DNA from: Carya illinoinensis
Lineage: Eukaryota > Streptophyta > Magnoliopsida > Fagales > Juglandaceae
Assembly: GCF_018687715.1 (NCBI RefSeq)
Contig: NC_056757.1
Location: forward strand, 6,051,501-6,115,500
Direction: 5' to 3'
Length of the DNA stretch: 64,000 bases
The translations under genes and the position numbers were made by a program. Positions 1 to 11,585 of this stretch are shown one piece after another. The notes below the pieces were generated by a model. The model worked only from the letters and a program-made list of their open reading frames with translations, was not told the origin of the DNA and made no database searches. Every line of letters starts with the position of its first letter. Within the stretch, counting starts at the first letter, position 1.

Positions 1-1022
1 GTATGTGGATAATGAATTCATGAACCCCAGTGAGCTAGTGATGATTGGAAAAAAAGCATAGATTTTTGTAGAGTTACTGAAAATATTTTATAATGTTACA
101 TTAAACATTTCTAGTTTTTTGTATGTGACAATTAATGTATATTTCTAGGAACTGTGCACAATCGAAGATACATGAATGATATGTGCATGAGTAATGATAG
201 CATCACTAAGACCATGGGTACGAATATGAAAAATAAGTTTGAAAAGTATTAGTGTAGCACATATAAGTTTAACTTGATGATATATGTTACTTTTATGCTT
301 GATCCACGATACAAACTATTGTCCATGATGTTTTGGTTGTGACGATGCAATGGGAATGAGTTGGGGGATAAGATTGAGGCCAAGGTTAAACTCTTGTTAA
401 GCTGCTTGATTGAGCAGTATAACAAATTTTGTGTGGCTAGTGGAGGGAGTTTTAATGTGGCTCAAGGGAGGCCAAGCACTACTTCTATTTCTTCTAGTAG
501 CTCGACTAAATTTGATATTAAATTAGACAAATACCTTGAGGAGCAAGGGTTTATGGAGTTTAGATTAGAACTAATAGGTATTTGTCAGAGGGATGTGCAC
601 CAAAATCACCTAGTTTTGATATTTTGGATTGGTGGAGAGTTAATGCTGCCAATTATCTTGTTCTTGCTGAGGTAGCACGTGATGTGTTAGCCACCCCTTT
701 TCACTATTGCCTCGAAGTCTGCATTCAGTACTAAAGGACGTATCTTGGATCCTTTTAGGAGTTCATTGTCTTCAAAGACTGTCGAAACTCTCATTTGCAC
801 CCAAAATTGGTTAAGGACCAAACTTGTCAACATCCTTGAGTTGGAAGAATACATAGAGTTGATGGAGTTTGAAGGTAAGTTTGAAACTTGAAATATTTTT
901 TTAATATCTATCTAACTTAGTTTATTATATATCTAACTTTATTTTTTTAATATTTTTTTAGATGATTATCTAGCTTTATCTTCAACCGATGATGCTATGA
1001 GTCAGCCTTCCCAATCATGCTG
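1..1022 (+). pseudogene. hAT-family transposase remnant, C-terminal half
   Basis: Reading the plus strand in shifting frames gives the conserved C-terminal part of plant hAT (RICESLEEPER-like) transposases. There is a segment resembling the SxTKxMxxKFxKYW region near 190-250 and an FMLDPRYK block near 295-320. A serine-rich linker follows at 440-520, then the dimerisation region at 610-830 with the order FDI-WW-VNA, VLAEVARDVLATP, FSTxGRILDPFRSSL and ALICTQNWL-like words. Frameshifts and stops break it, for example a lost base near 615-660. A plausible intron with a GT start at 875 and an AG end at 961 joins the last two coding pieces in frame before a TGA at 1020. Hosts of this family cut and paste DNA with 8-bp target duplications. 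The 5' half and both ends lie outside the window or are not recognisable, so this copy cannot encode an active enzyme. Confidence 0.72.
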
Positions 1023-1443
1023 AAAAAAAACTAGAGTAAGTGCATTACTTGTGTGTGTATTATCTAGCATTGTTGTACGCTCGTGTATTTAGGGAACATC
1101 ATATCAAGCTCAACACTGTTGTTAATATGAATTTCATTATTTGTTTGAAGAATTCCTTTGTTCGATCTATGCGCTGTACAGAAAAAAAATAAAAATAAAT
1201 AAAAGACTATGGTAACAAATAAAGTAATCTTGGCTTGACCTTTACAGGTGTTATTCCATTTCTTACAGAATTTCTGGTATAATATCCTTTGTTACTTCAA
1301 ACAGGCAAACCAATACATGCTATTATTACTCATCTCCACCACACCTAAAAAGTATATGTTCCCCGAAATGTATTGTATGATAGGAAAAGAAAAATCAACA
1401 TAGAGTATCTCTCATAGTTCTTTCCTTGCAACTTTATAATGGA
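1023..1443. other. unannotated spacer
   Basis: No coding similarity, RNA gene or repeat border could be supported here. The stretch is AT-rich and has stops in all frames. Confidence 0.5.
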
Positions 1444-1664
<221 letters not shown>

Positions 1665-3100
1665 GATATTGAACAACCCTAATAAGTTGTAAGTCTCCTT
1701 TAAGCTGAGAATTTTCATTTTATTTGGCTGTAAATTTATCAATACACGATCATATGTTTCATTTTATTTTAGTTGTAAGTCCCCTGTTTTGGAAAAGCAA
1801 GTTGTAAGCATTGATCCATACAACTTTCTGGGAGTATTTGTTGATTTCTTATTAAGTTGTCCCTTTTTTTCCCACTAGGCTGCACTTCTCTAGGTAGTGT
1901 GTTTGCTAACAATCCTAAGCTTAAGCAACAATTTGGTAAGTTTGGATCAAATTTTCACAACTTTATTTTCAGTGTTCCCTACATTTTGTATAAGCTTTGG
2001 ATGTCCCATTTATTTCGAATTAGAGTTATTTGAGTCAGGTGATGGCTATGATTGCTTATGCTTGTGTTTTTGAAAATTTAACCTGCATAATTTTTTTATT
2101 TGTTTATGATAAGTTAAACTACTGCAGCTTTGCCTGGTGAGAGATTTGAGAATGGAGACACAAATGAAGGTTCTCATTACACATTATCAGCTGTGGAGGA
2201 ATGCATTGATTGCATGAAGCAGACATTATGTATTGGTGGCTCTATGTAATCCACTTTTAATATGTAATTTTATTTCATATATTGTAATTTTGTATTTTGT
2301 GATGTAATGTATAAATATAAAATAATATAATAAGTAGTGATTGCATTATGTTTTGCATGCATTTATGTGATAAATATTGAATTTCTTTTTTTTAGATGCA
2401 TTTAGTTAACAATGTAAAGGTAATTAGTTTTCTAGTATAAAAGAATATGCTTTGCAACATTTTGTATTGAAAATTTTGTAATGGAATATAGGCTTCTACA
2501 TGAAAAATATGCTACTTGAAAGAAATTTAATAATATAGGTTTTTGTTTTCATTTTTTTAAAAAAACAAAACTGTGTACAACCCAAAACTCAGATAAACCC
2601 AAATTCACCCAGGTTTCTCACCGAGTCATACCGGGTGTACCCAGGTCAAAACCCGGCCCAGAACCCGAATGAACAGTTCTACACTCCTTAATAAGGGTTT
2701 TTCCAACAGTTGAGATATAATAAATCGTTTCCTTTAGGGAGGAGAACTTGATGCGGTTGATGGGATGACCCCACTAGATGTTGTACTCCAAATTTTAAAC
2801 AATTAACTCAGTTCTTTAATGTGGGTTGATGAAAAGGTTAGTAACTTATTTCAGATCACTTTTCATCATTTCTTTATATGTAGCAATGTGCACTTTCTTG
2901 TTTCCAACATAAACACACAGCCAAATGTTTTTAACTTTTGATTTCACCCTCCACCTTGTTCTTGTAAGGGAAGGAAATGTCATTGAGCCAAAGCTCTTCT
3001 CAAAAAATTAAAAGAGAAAAGGCTAGAGCTCTTCTATATCTTTTAGTTCCACAAGTAATCATCACATACATAAATCTAAAAACACTCAGTAAACAATTCC
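1665..3100. other. gene-poor spacer with one exon-like open stretch
   Basis: An open stretch at 2127-2249 follows a CAG acceptor-like site and ends in TAA. It encodes about 40 residues beginning ALPGERFENGD, which I do not recognise. A CCCGG/ACCCG-rich patch at about 2575-2690 resembles the ends of common plant DNA-transposon derivatives. A short in-frame segment near 2737-2805 (GELDAVDGMTPLDVV) is also unrecognised. No complete gene is supported. Confidence 0.35.
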
Positions 3101-3106
3101 ATCATT

Positions 3107-4200
3107 GTGGATGAGGCTTTAGGCTTAACTAAAGTTGCAAAGAATAAAAACAACATTACCTTTCTCCAAAAGATGTATTTGTTCTCCCTTCATATTGTGA
3201 CAAAATATGAATCTTTATACTCAAGATCAAGGGAAGAAAGGAAAGTTCAAAGAAAGCGAAAGAGGAAGGATGAGAGTGAACATGACAGAAAAGAAAAATA
3301 CTTTTCTGTTCACTTTCTATTATTATTTTGTCTTCATGTACAGTTACATGTATTTATACTCTCTTAGTAAGTCACTATGTGACACGTATTTTATACAACT
3401 AATACTCCCCCTCAAGATGGAGTGTATAAATCAATAGCACCCATATTGGAAAGTAAAAAATGAAACAGCACCGATCCAAGAGGCTTAGTAAGAAGATCAC
3501 TAAGCTGATAAGAACTTGAAACATGTAGAGTTTTAATGATGCCAGCCTGATTTTTCTCATGAACCAGGTGGCAATCGATCTCTATGTGCTTGGTCATTTC
3601 ATGAAAGACCAGATTGAAAGCAATGTGGAGGGCTGTCTGGTTATCACAAAACAAAAGGGCGGGCTATGAATGAGAAATACATAAAGCAGTAAGTAAAGAA
3701 AGTAGCCAAGTCAATTCACATGTAGCTAATGCCATCGCCCTGTATTCAACTTCTTTAGAAGAGCGTGAGATAGTCAGCTGCTTCTTTGATTTCTAATAAA
3801 TAAGAGTATATCCCAAGAAAACATAGTATCCAGTTACTGATCTATAAGAATCAGGACATCTCGCCAGGGGATGATTTAATGTATCTGAGAACTCAGTGGA
3901 CAACATCTAAATGAGGTTGTCTCGATTTATCCATAAATTGACTAAGCACTTGCACTGAATAGGCTAAATCAAGTCGAGTGATAGTCAAATAAATCAAACA
4001 ACCTATAAGACTTCGATAGAGAGAAGCATATGCCAAAAGAAGGCCATCATCCTTGCTGAATATGATATTTTGCTGCATTGGGAAACTTAAAGGCTTAGAG
4101 CCAAGGAAACCAGATTCTTCCAAGATATCAAGAGCATATTTTCTCTAGTTCAAAATAATTTCCTTAACTGAACGTGCCACTTCCATAAAGTAGGAGGGAC
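3107..4200 (-). mobile_element. Copia LTR retrotransposon fragment (RT tail, RNase H, 3' LTR part)
   Basis: Minus-strand reading gives the end of a Copia polyprotein. The segment 3893-4123 holds the conserved RT/RNase H linker (RSLIGCLIYLTITRLDLAY, LSQFMDK). The segment 3412-3654 holds the C-terminal RNase H block ([37 protein letters not shown]). A polypurine tract lies at 3405-3416 (minus strand GAGGGGGAG). The 3' LTR therefore lies to its left, ending at 3404 with a TATA-like ATAAATAC on the minus strand near 3353. The left LTR edge is not certain and 3107 is only a guess. The 5' two-thirds of the element are missing. It belongs to the same clade as the fuller copies at 4.5-9.8 kb and 28-33 kb, judged by shared motifs. 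Confidence 0.7.
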
Positions 4201-4483
4201 TATTGTTCTACTCTAATCATAAAGGTCTACATAAAGTAGGTACATCGTGAACATTTTATAACCCCCAATATATTGATGGTCAAGGCCATTCTCATCCCCT
4301 CACCCTTAGTGCCCATAGGAAAAATGGAAAGGAAAAAAAATATGTGGAAATCAAAAGTAAATGGAATTAATGGATGCATCTAGTTCACATGAGTTTATTA
4401 TTGTTCCAAAATGTTATCCCAAGGAGCTCCCCAGGTCTTTGCTGCCATGTAGAGGTGTTGATCATGAGATCAATTGCAGTTTT

Positions 4484-4826
4484 TGTTAAAAATAGAAGGG
4501 AAATTCAAAATAAAGAGATGGTAACACTAAAGTTCCTTTCTTATTGATTATCTTAATGACGCAAAAATAGTAGATATATATACATTACAAAAACTAGAGA
4601 GAGAGTCCTAAAATCAACTGTAGCCATGTAATTCATAATTTAGACTTGCTTTTCTGTGCCAGTGCCTTTTTACTTTCTTGCTACCTTTTCAGTTCATGTG
4701 TATTGCAGCATGCTTTTCATCCACCTTTTCTGTTGCATGTATTTCTTGTGTGCTGCAGTATGGTTGCTCAGTTACTTTGTTTTCCTTTTGTTTGTGATCC
4801 TTCCCATCACATTTCATTTCATGAGA
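4484..4826 (-). repeat. 3' LTR of the 4.5-9.8 kb Copia element
   Basis: Aligns with 9311-9760 from TGTTAAAAATAGAAGGG to the shared TGAGA end. It lacks about 100 bases present in the other LTR (about 9453-9552), so it is 343 bases against 450. A minus-strand polypurine tract abuts its right edge. Confidence 0.88.
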
Positions 4827-4838
4827 CTCCCCCTCAAG
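4827..4838 (-). other. polypurine tract of the Copia element
   Basis: Plus-strand CTCCCCCTCAAG, i.e. CTTGAGGGGGAG on the element strand, directly next to the 3' LTR. This is the usual primer for plus-strand DNA synthesis. Confidence 0.8.
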
Positions 4839-4839
4839 C

Positions 4840-6400
4840 TGGGCATAGATGTTTTGGATTCTCATCTTGGACAATAGAAACTGAAAAAAGAGAGAGCCTT
4901 AGTGAAGATGTCTGCCAACTGGAATTTTGAGGCTATGTGGACAGGGCTAATGACTCCAGCTAGGAACTTTTCTCGAACAAAATGGTAGTCCAATTCTATG
5001 TGCTTGGTTCTTTCATGGAAAATGGGATTCTTTGTGATGTGGATGGCTGCCTAGTTGTCATAGAACAAGAGAGCAGATTGTTTATGGTTGATGTTGAATT
5101 CTTTTAGCAAACCAAGAAGCCACATGATTTCACAACTTGTTGAAGCCAATGCTCTATACTCTGCCTCAGCTGAGGACCTAGAAACAGTCACTTGTTTCTT
5201 TGATTTCCAGCTTACCAATGATCCCTAATGAATATGCAAAAACCTGTAATAGATCTCCTAGTCTTGGGGCAAGCAACCCAATCAAAATCACTATATGCTT
5301 TTAAGTGTAGACATGATCTTGATGATAGGAAAATTCCTTGGCCAATGGAATCCTTGAGATATCTGAGAATTCTATAAGCTGAATGCAGGTGAGTTTGTTA
5401 AGGTTTGTCCATGAATTGACTTAGGACATTAACAATATAAGTGATATCAGGCCTAGTGATTGTTAAGTAGATGAGCCTGCCAACAAGTCTTCTATAGGAT
5501 ATAGGATGTTGTAGAATTTCATGTGTGGTGTGCCTCAACTTGTCGTTCAATTCAATGGGTGTAGAGACAGTTTTGGTACCAAGCAAGCCTACATCTTCCA
5601 AGATCTCAAGAGTATATTTCCTTTGGCAAATGTTGATTCCAAAGGATGATCTTGCAACCTCTAATCCTATGAAATATTTGAGTGATCCTAGATCTTTGAT
5701 TTTAAATTTGCTATGAAGATGAGCCTTGAGTGAATCAACTTCTTCTTGAGAATCACTTCCCATTATGATGTCATCCATATACACTAACAGAGCTGTAAAT
5801 CCTTTTTGACTGACTTTAGTGAATAGAGAATAATCAGATTTTGATTGATGAAAACGAATGGAAGTGAGTGAATTAGAGAACTTTGAGAACCACTACCTTG
5901 ATGCTTGTTTAAGTCCATAGAGAGACTTGTTCAGTTTGCATACTAATTTCTTCCCCTTAATATGCTCTTTGTGGATTTGGTAGCCTGGTGGCAATTCCAT
6001 ATAGATATCTTCATCAAGGTCCCCATGTAAGAATGCATTATGAACATTCATTCGAGACAAAAACCAGTTGTGAATAGAAGCTAAGGCAAGAAAGACACGA
6101 ATTGTGGTGAGTTTGGCAACTGGGGTGAATGTTTCTTGGAAATCAAAACCTTCTCTTTGGGTATATCCCTTGGCCACAAGGTGAACTTTGGGTCTTTCAA
6201 GAGAACTATCAGAATTGAGTTTCACCTTGTAGACATATTTACATCCAATAGCAGTTTTATTGGGAGGAAGAGAAATAATAGTCTAGGTGTGATTGTCCTC
6301 TAAAGCATCAAGTTCAACCTTCATGGCATCTTGCCAATGCTTAAAATTCACAGCTTCACTATAGGAGGTAGGTTCAGAGAGTAAGGAGAGGGAAACAGAA
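4840..6400 (-). pseudogene. Copia reverse transcriptase and RNase H, degenerate
   Basis: Minus-strand segments give the RT N-terminal part at 5893-6225 (VHLVAKGYTQREGFD, NVHNAFLHGDLDEDIYMELP, KSLYGLKQA) and the catalytic MYMDDIIMGSD block with the start of the RT tail at 5398-5784. RNase H follows down to about 4840 in broken frames, with motifs for the TKHIE and LADFFTK regions. The enzyme would copy element RNA into DNA inside virus-like particles. Frameshifts between 5785 and 5892 and stops below 5398 make it inactive. A proline- and serine-rich linker between integrase and RT lies at about 6403-6737. The YMDD-type active site itself is kept. Confidence 0.8.
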
Positions 6401-7005
6401 AATTATTGGTGACAAGGGGAGAGGTTTTTGTAGGTGAGATGATGGTTGAGTGGATGAAGTGTTGAGGTTGGGGAGGAGGCATCAAGAGGCAAGGATTCTG
6501 CTAGTTGGCAGTGATATTGATGGAGGTAGGCAGGTTGATGTCTATCTCTGGTAGAACTTCGAAGAGGGGGGGTAATAGGCAGTTCAGCAGGAAAAGGTGT
6601 GAAGGAGTTAGGGTGGTTTGAGAGAGGGAGTGAATCAGGAGGGTTGATAGGCAAAGTTGACTTAGGAGCAAGTGGTTCAGATTGGGGAATATTGGATGTG
6701 TCAGGTGGTGAAATGGAAGAGGGTGTGAAGGAGTCATTTGGTGGTGTAGGAGGTAGAACTAAATCATGGGAAAAAGAGGAGTGAATATCAAGGGAAGGAT
6801 GAGAGTTGAATGGGAAGATAGATTCATGGAAGATGACATTTCTAGAAATAAAGACAGAATGAGTCTCTATATCATAGAGTTTGTATCCTTTGATATTTGC
6901 AGGATATCCTATGAAAACACAAGATCTGGCCTGAGGTTCAAATTTTGTGCTTTAATGCTTTGTAGTGCTAACATAAGCTAGGCAGCCAAAGACACGAATG
7001 TGGGC

Positions 7006-8090
7006 CTAGGAAGGTGGTGAGGAAAAGAGTATTTCATAGGGAGTTTTATTAGAAAGGAGGGGTGTGGGCATTCTATTGACGAGGTAGGCTACAGTTAGAA
7101 TGGCATCCCCCCAAAAAGGGTTAGGCAATGCAGCTTGAAAAAGAAGGGCTCGAGCAATATTCAAAAGGTGTTGGTGTTTCCTTTCAACAACACCATTTTG
7201 TTGAGGGGTATACACACAGGATTTTTGGTGAATAATGCCATGGTTTTTATAAAAATCAACCATGTCGAATTCGAGGCCATTTTCAGTTTTGATCTTCTTG
7301 ACTTTGTTATTGAATTGAGTGTTTATGAGTTGAAAAAAAGACTGCAAGATAGGTCTTGTATCTGATTTTAGTTTCATTAAAAAAACCCAAGTGGCTCTTG
7401 AACAATCATCCACAATAGTCAAGAAGTAATGAAAGCCTTGAATTGATGCTTGAGAATATGGGACCCATATATCACAGTGTATTAAATCAAAAGGAAGTAA
7501 ACTGGTGGTTACACTTGAAGGAAAGGAAAGATGTTTTTGCTTGTCCAAATGATAGACTTTACAATGAGATTGATCTTTGGACTTTACATCAAAAGAATGA
7601 ATTAAATTCATTCTTTGTGAAGACAGGTGTCCTAATCTAAAGTGCCAGAGATCAAAGTCTTGCTGCACAGCTGCTTGGTTGGCTCAAGTTTTATTGGAGA
7701 GAGTTGAGAAGGTGGTGGTGTTGCTGTCATGAGAGGAAGGTAGGAGGTAGTAGAGGCATGCATGAACCTTAGCAAGTCCAATCGTCATCCATGAAGATAG
7801 GACCTGAATGAAGCACAGATTTTTTGAGAAAAATAGACACAAATCTGGTCTTTGAGTGAGCTTACTAACAGAGATGAGATTGAAGGTGAATGAGGGCACA
7901 CATAGGACATCAGTGAGCAGTAAGGAGTTTGATAATTTGACAGTGCCTTTGTGTGTAACTTGAGCTTTTGTACCATTTGGAAGTTGCACAAAGGTTTGTA
8001 TGCAAGAAGATGGCTTGTAAAGGAAAGAGGTGGAGCACACCATGTGATCAGTGGCTCCTGTGTCCATGATCCATGGTGTGCTGTAAACAT
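7006..8090 (-). pseudogene. Copia protease and integrase, degenerate
   Basis: On the minus strand the protease block (about 7684-8090) shows the catalytic MDTGATDHM word. The integrase block (7006-7668) shows the HLGH / CKVYH zinc-binding region, then LIHCDIW (first Asp), the TENGLEF word (second catalytic position) and QQNGVVERK (catalytic Glu). The second catalytic Asp of the D,D,E triad is Glu here, a change expected to harm strand transfer. A stop at about 7680 separates protease from integrase. The neighbouring segments are gag upstream and RT downstream, the standard Copia order. Confidence 0.82.
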
Positions 8091-8334
8091 CAGAGTGCTT
8101 GTTTTTGTGAGGGTGCGAAAAGTTAAATTGAAAATGATTAGTGAGCGTGGATAGACAGTGATGATTACCTGCTAGATTTGAGTAAGGAGTAATTGCGGAA
8201 TCTGTTTATGAAGTTGATGGCTTGATAGAGGCTGGAGTAGGCAATGTAGGCTTGTTTTGTCCCAAGTTTAGTTGAGGATATTGAGCATTGACAAGGTCCA
8301 TAAGATGTTGTGCTTGTGCCTGAGAGAGGTTCAA

Positions 8335-9270
8335 CTAAGAAATACTTGGAGTGGATGGTTCTTGAGGAGAACAAGTAATCTGAGCAGTGACTTGATTTGC
8401 AAAATAAGGCGCAGCAGAGGTTCCTTTGGTTTTGGTAAACTTGAAGTTTGGTGGAAGTCCCACCAATCTATAGCATTTATCTTTTGTGTGCTCAACCTTG
8501 GCACAGTGGTGACAAACTAGTACTGACTTATCCTTTTTCTTTGGAAAATTCTGGTAGGCAAGTAAGGCAGAGGGTTCTGAGGTAGGCAAGGCTGGGTTTC
8601 TTGCTTGCCATTGCCTTTCCTCTTGCAAAATCGGTGAAAAAGTTTTATCTAATGAAGGCAAAGGACTTAGGAGAATGATTTGTCCCCTTACTGCATCATA
8701 GTTGTCATTCAAACCCATTAGAAACTTAAACACATAGTCTCCTTGTTGGACTTCACCAACATTTTTCAAAGCATCACAGGTACATTTACCACAAGAACAG
8801 CATGGAAGAAGTCTATAGCTATGTTGTTTCTCCCAAATGACATTAAGCTGTGTGAAATAATCACTTACAGAGAGGTGTCCTTGCACAATGCCACTGAGCT
8901 TGTTGAAAGTGATAGATTTGAGCTTCATCAGGTTGTGCAAAACATTTCTTGAGCTTGTCCCAAACCTGTTTAGCTGAAGTCATGAAAAACACATTAGATG
9001 CAATGTCTTTGGAGACAGAATTCAGAATCCACACAAGGAGGATGTTATTGCATCTTAGCCATGAAACGTAGGAAGGGTCTAATAGGTTAAGGGTGGTGAT
9101 TGAGCCATCCAAGAAACCCGACTTGTTCTTGATGGATGGAAAGCAAAAAGGATCTGCTCCATGAGATGTAGTTTGAACCAGTTAATGGAGGTGATACAAT
9201 GATATGAGAGAAGAAGGAGAAGAGGAAGAGGGGGATGTCATGACTTTTGAAGTGAATCTGTTTGTGAGTC
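8335..9270 (-). pseudogene. Copia gag, degenerate
   Basis: Two overlapping minus-strand pieces (8861-9112 and 8335-8940) give a Copia Gag: GFLDGSI..LDPSYVSWLRCNN near the N-terminus, VSDYFTQLNVIWE and YDAVRGQIILLSPLPSLDKTF in the middle, and a zinc-knuckle-like CHHCAKVEHTKDKCYRL near the C-terminus. The second knuckle position reads VEHT where GHT is usual. A frameshift near 8870-8940 breaks the protein. Gag would form the particle shell and bind element RNA. It lies just inside the primer binding site, as expected. Confidence 0.8.
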
Positions 9271-9298
9271 TAAGGAACCATAGCAGGAGAAATATCCT

Positions 9299-9310
9299 GC
9301 TTTGATACCA
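9299..9310 (-). other. primer binding site (initiator tRNA-Met type)
   Basis: The element strand reads TGGTATCAAAGC next to the 5' LTR. This matches the common plant PBS TGGTATCAGAGC with one change. Confidence 0.82.
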
Positions 9311-9760
9311 TGTTAAAAATAGAAGGGAAATTCGAAATAAAGAGATGGTGAACACTGAAGTTCCTTTCTCATTGATTATCTTAATGATACAAAAACAGTA
9401 GATATATATATATACATTACAAAAACTAGAGAGAAAGAGTCCTAAAATCAACTTTTGATCTCATGTCTGTTTAAAAGTAATCAACTGCAACAGCATGGAC
9501 AACAGCAAAGGTAATGCTTTTTACATCGAGCCTCCTAGTAATTGTATTCTGCTGTAGCCATGTAATGCATAATTCAGACTTGCTTTTCTATGCCAGTGCC
9601 TTTTTACTTTCTTGCTACCTTTTCAGTTCATGTGTACTGCAGCATGCTTTTCATCCACCTTTTATGCTGCATGTATTTCTTGTGTGCTGCAGTATAGTTG
9701 CTTAGTTACTTTGTTTTCCTTTTGTTTGTGATGCTTCCCATCACATCTCATTTCGTGAGA
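9311..9760 (-). repeat. 5' LTR of the 4.5-9.8 kb Copia element
   Basis: Complete 450-base LTR matching 4484-4826 apart from about 100 bases unique to this copy. Both LTRs share a run of small ORFs in alternative frames that are not genes. The outer edge is fixed by the GTTTT duplication. Confidence 0.88.
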
Positions 9761-9782
9761 GTTTTTAACTAACATGCTAGTC

Positions 9783-10022
9783 ATAACCCTAGGAGTTGGC
9801 TCGAGTGGTAAAGGCCTTGGGCTTGGGGTTATGCTCCTCCTATGCCTAAGGTTCAAATCTCTTGGTGCAAATAATCTATACGGGCCACCAGACTGTGGGA
9901 CTTTTGCTTCGAATTATCCTGTGTGCACTTGTAGGAAACTCATTATCGGGGGCCTTTGCAACCCCGAGATTAGTCGGGACACTGTTTCTAGTCATGGTGC
10001 CAATCAAAAATTAAAAAATAAA
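9783..10022 (+). mobile_element. tRNA-derived SINE
   Basis: An RNA polymerase III promoter is visible: an A box around GGCTCGAGTGG (about 9797-9807) and a B box around GGTTCAAATCTC (about 9849-9860), spaced as in tRNA genes. A 3' end rich in A follows (AATTAAAAAATAAAA). Imperfect 16-base direct repeats flank it, AACTAACATGCTAGTC at 9767-9782 and AACCAATATGCTTGTC at 10023-10038, with 13 of 16 positions equal. It cannot fold as a real tRNA over its full length. It starts two bases right of the Copia target duplication. Confidence 0.75.
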
Positions 10023-10038
10023 AACCAATATGCTTGTC

Positions 10039-11430
10039 TGGTTCCGTTTTGTTAGGCTATAGAGTCTATTGAATATGAGTGCTACTTAGATTCTTTATGA
10101 GAGCACTGATGGATCAATTGTTGTCAGGCTGAAGAATTTCTTCACGTATTCAGAAACTTGCCAGCCAAGGTTTTGCCGCAGATCGTAAATTGATGGATCC
10201 AAAGTTCTGGAAAACATGATATTTGATCATTATGAACTATCTTGAATGTTTCAAAAACTAGCATCTACCATGCAAAGGAAAAGGTTTCATCCTTAATTGT
10301 TTCATAAATTAGATATTCAGTCTCTACAATGACATTTTTCTTTTTTGGAATTATTAGCTTTAAGATTCTGTAGTAAAATGGTGATGGATATTAACTAACT
10401 ACTGCCAATTTTTGAAAGATTTTATTCTTCGAATCCGTGGGTAAAAGATGCACAACTATGCTAACATGAACCCATCATTCTGACAGGATGGTTTTTTGGG
10501 TGTCTATAAGCCACCATGTAATGGATGTACATGCCTAACATAAATGTAAATGAATTATGATTCGTTTATTTTTACGTTTGTATTCTTTGTTAGATCTGCT
10601 AAAGATGCTCTAGTGATTCCACAGCCAGTTCCAAAGCTAGAAATTAAAGCTTGATGTTGGAAGGAAAGCAGACCATGGTAGAGGTGATGGAGGGAAAGTC
10701 ATTGGAATCATCTCACCCTTAACTGTATCTGCCATTGTCATGTATCAATTTGCTCGAGGCATGCAAATTGAATGAGAAACACGCAGCCTTGTCATTACCT
10801 TAATTTGAACCTAAATATGCAATGAGTATGGGGTGCATCTTTGCAATGAATTAAAATACTAGAATATGTAAGTATGTATGTATGTATGTATTAAAATACG
10901 GTTCTGGCTGGGGAAGTGTCGTATATTCGGGATTTAGGATTTACTCTGCAGAAAACGGTCAGAATGATCCTTCTTTGGTGAGGTTTCACATTATAGAGAA
11001 AAATATATTAAAGTCGTCTCTTGCAATAAAGGATCCTTCTGATGAATTAAGGTTGATCAAGGGTTGATTCCTGCATGCCACTACAAAAAAATTATTACTA
11101 TTTTGCTTAAATTTATTGGTAATATATATGGTCTCATTTCTTGAACAAAACTGGTTTCAATGCTCGGTATTTCTTAGGTCAATGCGATCAGCGACCTCCT
11201 GATTCTTCAGTACGCTGAGGTGCATGTTGCCTTGGTTTTGGTGCTTGAAAAATGTTAAAAGTCAGGGAGGGAATTTCTGATTGCAACACACGGGCGGCAA
11301 CTAGTTTCCACCATGGATTTGTGCCAGAAATCATACGCATGATCCAACCATATCTTTATCTTTCCCCAATCCATTTATCTTTCAGGATTGAAGGCACAGC
11401 TTTGCTACATATAGTCATCATATATAGTCA
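10039..11430. other. unannotated spacer with a short (TATG)n microsatellite
   Basis: A (GTAT)n run lies at about 10867-10890. Elsewhere no gene, RNA or repeat border could be supported. One open frame at 10882-11067 begins inside the microsatellite and has no recognisable protein features. Confidence 0.45.
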
Positions 11431-11585
11431 GTGTGCAGTCGACTGTACGAAATGAATAAAAAAAAATTATAAAAAAATTTTTTTATATTCAAGAGAACCT
11501 ACATGAATTATAAAAAATTATAAAAATAATTATTTTTTTCATATAATTTTCATATTAATTTTTTTTTTACAGCTGACTACACGCC
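11431..11585. mobile_element. MITE-like element with imperfect terminal inverted repeats
   Basis: GTGTGCAGTCGACTGTA at 11431-11447 is the inverted partner of the sequence at 11569-11585 (13 of 17 positions match). The 120 bases between are almost pure A/T. No clear target duplication was seen, so the superfamily is open. Confidence 0.45.

Larger units (their letters stand above)
4484..9760 (-). mobile_element. Copia LTR retrotransposon with both LTRs and 5-bp target duplication
   Basis: Two direct LTR copies (4484-4826 and 9311-9760) flank gag, protease, integrase, RT and RNase H segments, all read on the minus strand in canonical Copia order. The primer binding site (9299-9310) and the polypurine tract (4827-4838) sit exactly inside the LTRs. 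The 5 bases on each side are identical, GTTTT at 4479-4483 and GTTTT at 9761-9765, marking a single insertion event. The internal region carries several stops and frameshifts, so it is not autonomous. The second integrase catalytic residue reads TENG where the family has TDNG. Both LTRs start TC on the element strand instead of TG. Confidence 0.88.

Noticed and set aside
2127..2249. Exon of an unknown gene
   Set aside because: One short open stretch with an acceptor-like CAG is too little evidence; reported only within the spacer note.
4646..4930. 94-codon Cys/Phe-rich frame, also seen near 9514
   Set aside because: It sits in both LTRs of the Copia element, so its repetition reflects the LTR and not a gene.
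9783..9860. Possible tRNA gene
   Set aside because: Only the A and B boxes fit; there is no complete cloverleaf, and the A-rich tail and flanking duplications fit a SINE.
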